From Blepharisma stoltei (lineage: Eukaryota; Ciliophora; Heterotrichea; Heterotrichida; Blepharismidae): a stretch of DNA of 64,000 nt. Position 1 is the stretch's first letter. Each line of letters starts with the position of its first letter. A program made the position numbers and the translations under genes. The notes beneath the pieces are model-generated. The model worked only from the letters and a program-made list of their open reading frames with translations. It made no database searches and was not told the origin of the DNA. Of this stretch, positions 62,824 to 64,000 are shown in pieces. The stretch covers positions 744,001 to 808,000 of the forward strand of contig CAJZBQ010000039.1 of NCBI GenBank assembly GCA_914767885.1, written 5' to 3'.

Positions 62824-64000
62824 TTAATGAAGGAAAAGTCCAATAATTAATGAAATTCCAAGCACAATCCCCGAGCTCTCATCAGAATCTCCACTATCTC
62901 CATTATACAGCTTTTTAGCATATACATAACTAGAATCTGCTGTATTTAGCACACATTTTTCACTTCCTATTATATAATTATACTCCTGGAAATACACTGT
63001 CCAATAATAGTAAGCGTTGAAGTTATTTTCGTCCCAATAATCCTTTATGCAGTTCAATTCTTCTCTTCTCCCTGTATTACATTTTAAAATCGCTTCACTT
63101 GAATACCATTTGGCTCTAATACTTAACAAAGACAATCCTGGGCCGTCTCCTATGAATAAATTGCAATATGCATTTCCTTCAGAATTGTAGCCACACGCAC
63201 AATATTGATTAGCGACATAAGGTGGGTTAAAAAAATTGTCTGGCTTAGAAGTACAATCACTTTGATCACTACTACACAATGAAGCTGGCTTTGAGTCTGA
63301 GACTTGCAAGCTTGTACAGTAATAATTACCATCTGCTCCATTTTGGGCACAGGTCGTGTATTTGCATAGCATGCTTTGCTGATTATATAGCCCGTTCCTA
63401 TCTATAGATCGGGCTATGTCCAATTTTTGCTGGGACACTTGAGGAGTTGTCTGCGTCAATTTTTGGGTGACGAATCAACTCCCCGTTGGCAAATAGCTAC
63501 CATATAGTGATTTGCCAACTCGGGGAGTTGACTCGTCACCTCGAAGTGACGCAGACAACCCCCGAGTTTCCCGGCAAAGATCGGGCATAGCCCGATCTAT
63601 AGCTGAGAACGGGCTATAGCAATATCCAACAGGAGAGTGAGGGTCAAATGAAAATACTTCATAGCAAGTATTAGTTTCAGGAAGCTCTGACGTGACATTG
63701 CAGGCACCATTTTGAACGCAGTCGTAGTCGCTTGAACACCCTTTTTGGCCAATTTCTATTTGGGGACTGCATATTCCTTTAATGCAAGAATTTCCTGGCA
63801 TGCATTGATATAATGATGTGCAGAAGTGGCTCGCTGAATATCCTTGGCATATTCCGTTAGCGCAGTTAGAAGCGGAAAAACCATTATAGCAGTCCGCATT
63901 TGTTTTGCATTTTTCGCCGACAAAGCTCTGGCCAAAGCTAAGAACTGCATCTGTGCAGGTTTTATTATTGGACTCGTCTGCATATACACAAAGCTTATTA
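62824..64000 (-). CDS. Secreted cysteine-rich protein, family member 7 (5' partial)
   Basis: Runs off the right edge, so the signal peptide is outside. After removal of IES 63386-63616 the remaining 315 codons are in frame: LCVYADESNNKTC, CKTNADC, CQGYSASHFC, CMPGNSCIKGICSPQIEIGQKGCSSDYDCVQNGACN, GYCYNQQSMLCKYTTCAQNGADGNYYC, FFNPPYVANQYCACGYNSEGNAYC, LKCNTGRREELNCIKDYWDENNFNAYYYW. An acidic GDSGDSDESSG precedes the hydrophobic tail GIVLGISLIIGLFLH. Same domain order as member 6. Confidence 0.87.
63386..63616. mobile_element. Palindromic IES (231 bp) in Cys-rich gene 7
   Basis: TATAGCCCGTTC at one end and GAACGGGCTATA at the other, with inner inverted arms (ATAGATCGGGCTATG, GTTGTCTGCGTCA, CAACTCCCCG/CGGGGAGTTG). 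Removal joins PVGYCY to NQQSMLCKY, matching member 1 (VAQCYNGKSMLCPY). Confidence 0.93.

Overview
The window reads as germline (micronuclear) DNA of a heterotrich ciliate, most likely Blepharisma or a close relative. Three things show this. In-frame TGA sits where conserved proteins have Trp, and genes stop at TAA or TAG. The two introns I could place are both 15 nt (GT...AG). Nearly every conserved gene is cut by short, AT-rich, non-coding segments bounded by TA dinucleotides; removing one TA-to-TA segment restores frame and homology each time. These have the properties of internal eliminated sequences (IESs). After their removal every repaired gene has a length divisible by three. IES coordinates below run from the first TA to the base before the second TA.

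Layout. 0-5.4 kb: 3' part of a very large SZT2-like gene. 5.4-16 kb: small membrane peptide, aquaporin, TVP23, exosome RRP41, CHIP-type TPR/U-box ligase, coiled-coil protein, and a membrane cyclic-nucleotide phosphodiesterase split by four insertions. 16-20 kb: three tandem HIBCH-like genes. 20-29 kb: aldehyde dehydrogenase, thioredoxin-like membrane protein, DYRK-type kinase, leucine-rich-repeat protein, flavin monooxygenase. 29-43.5 kb: four copies of an RBR-type E3 ligase gene, interrupted between copies 2 and 3 by a full-looking LINE (endonuclease plus reverse transcriptase) that uses TGA for Trp. 44-47.2 kb: SUCLA2-like succinyl-CoA ligase and a DDX41-like helicase. 47.5-64 kb: a tandem array of secreted cysteine-rich proteins (four apparently intact, three decayed) with a decayed beta-tubulin-like pseudogene in the middle.

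Mobile DNA. At least four classes occur. (1) TIR-bearing MITE-like IESs; the main family has TIRs around CTCCGTGAGCGAAC and six copies, all inside genes. (2) Highly palindromic hairpin elements with TATA ends, in genes and between them. (3) SINE-like retroposons, 220-950 bp, of higher GC, with target-site duplications (TSDs) of 11-19 bp and short TTAA-rich 3' tails. (4) One LINE with an 11-bp TSD and a similar tail. Two retroposons lie in exons with a TA inside their TSD, so precise IES-type excision would repair the gene. I read this as retroposons being tolerated in germline exons because the IES machinery removes them; that is inference. Function calls rest on motif recognition by eye; no searches were run.
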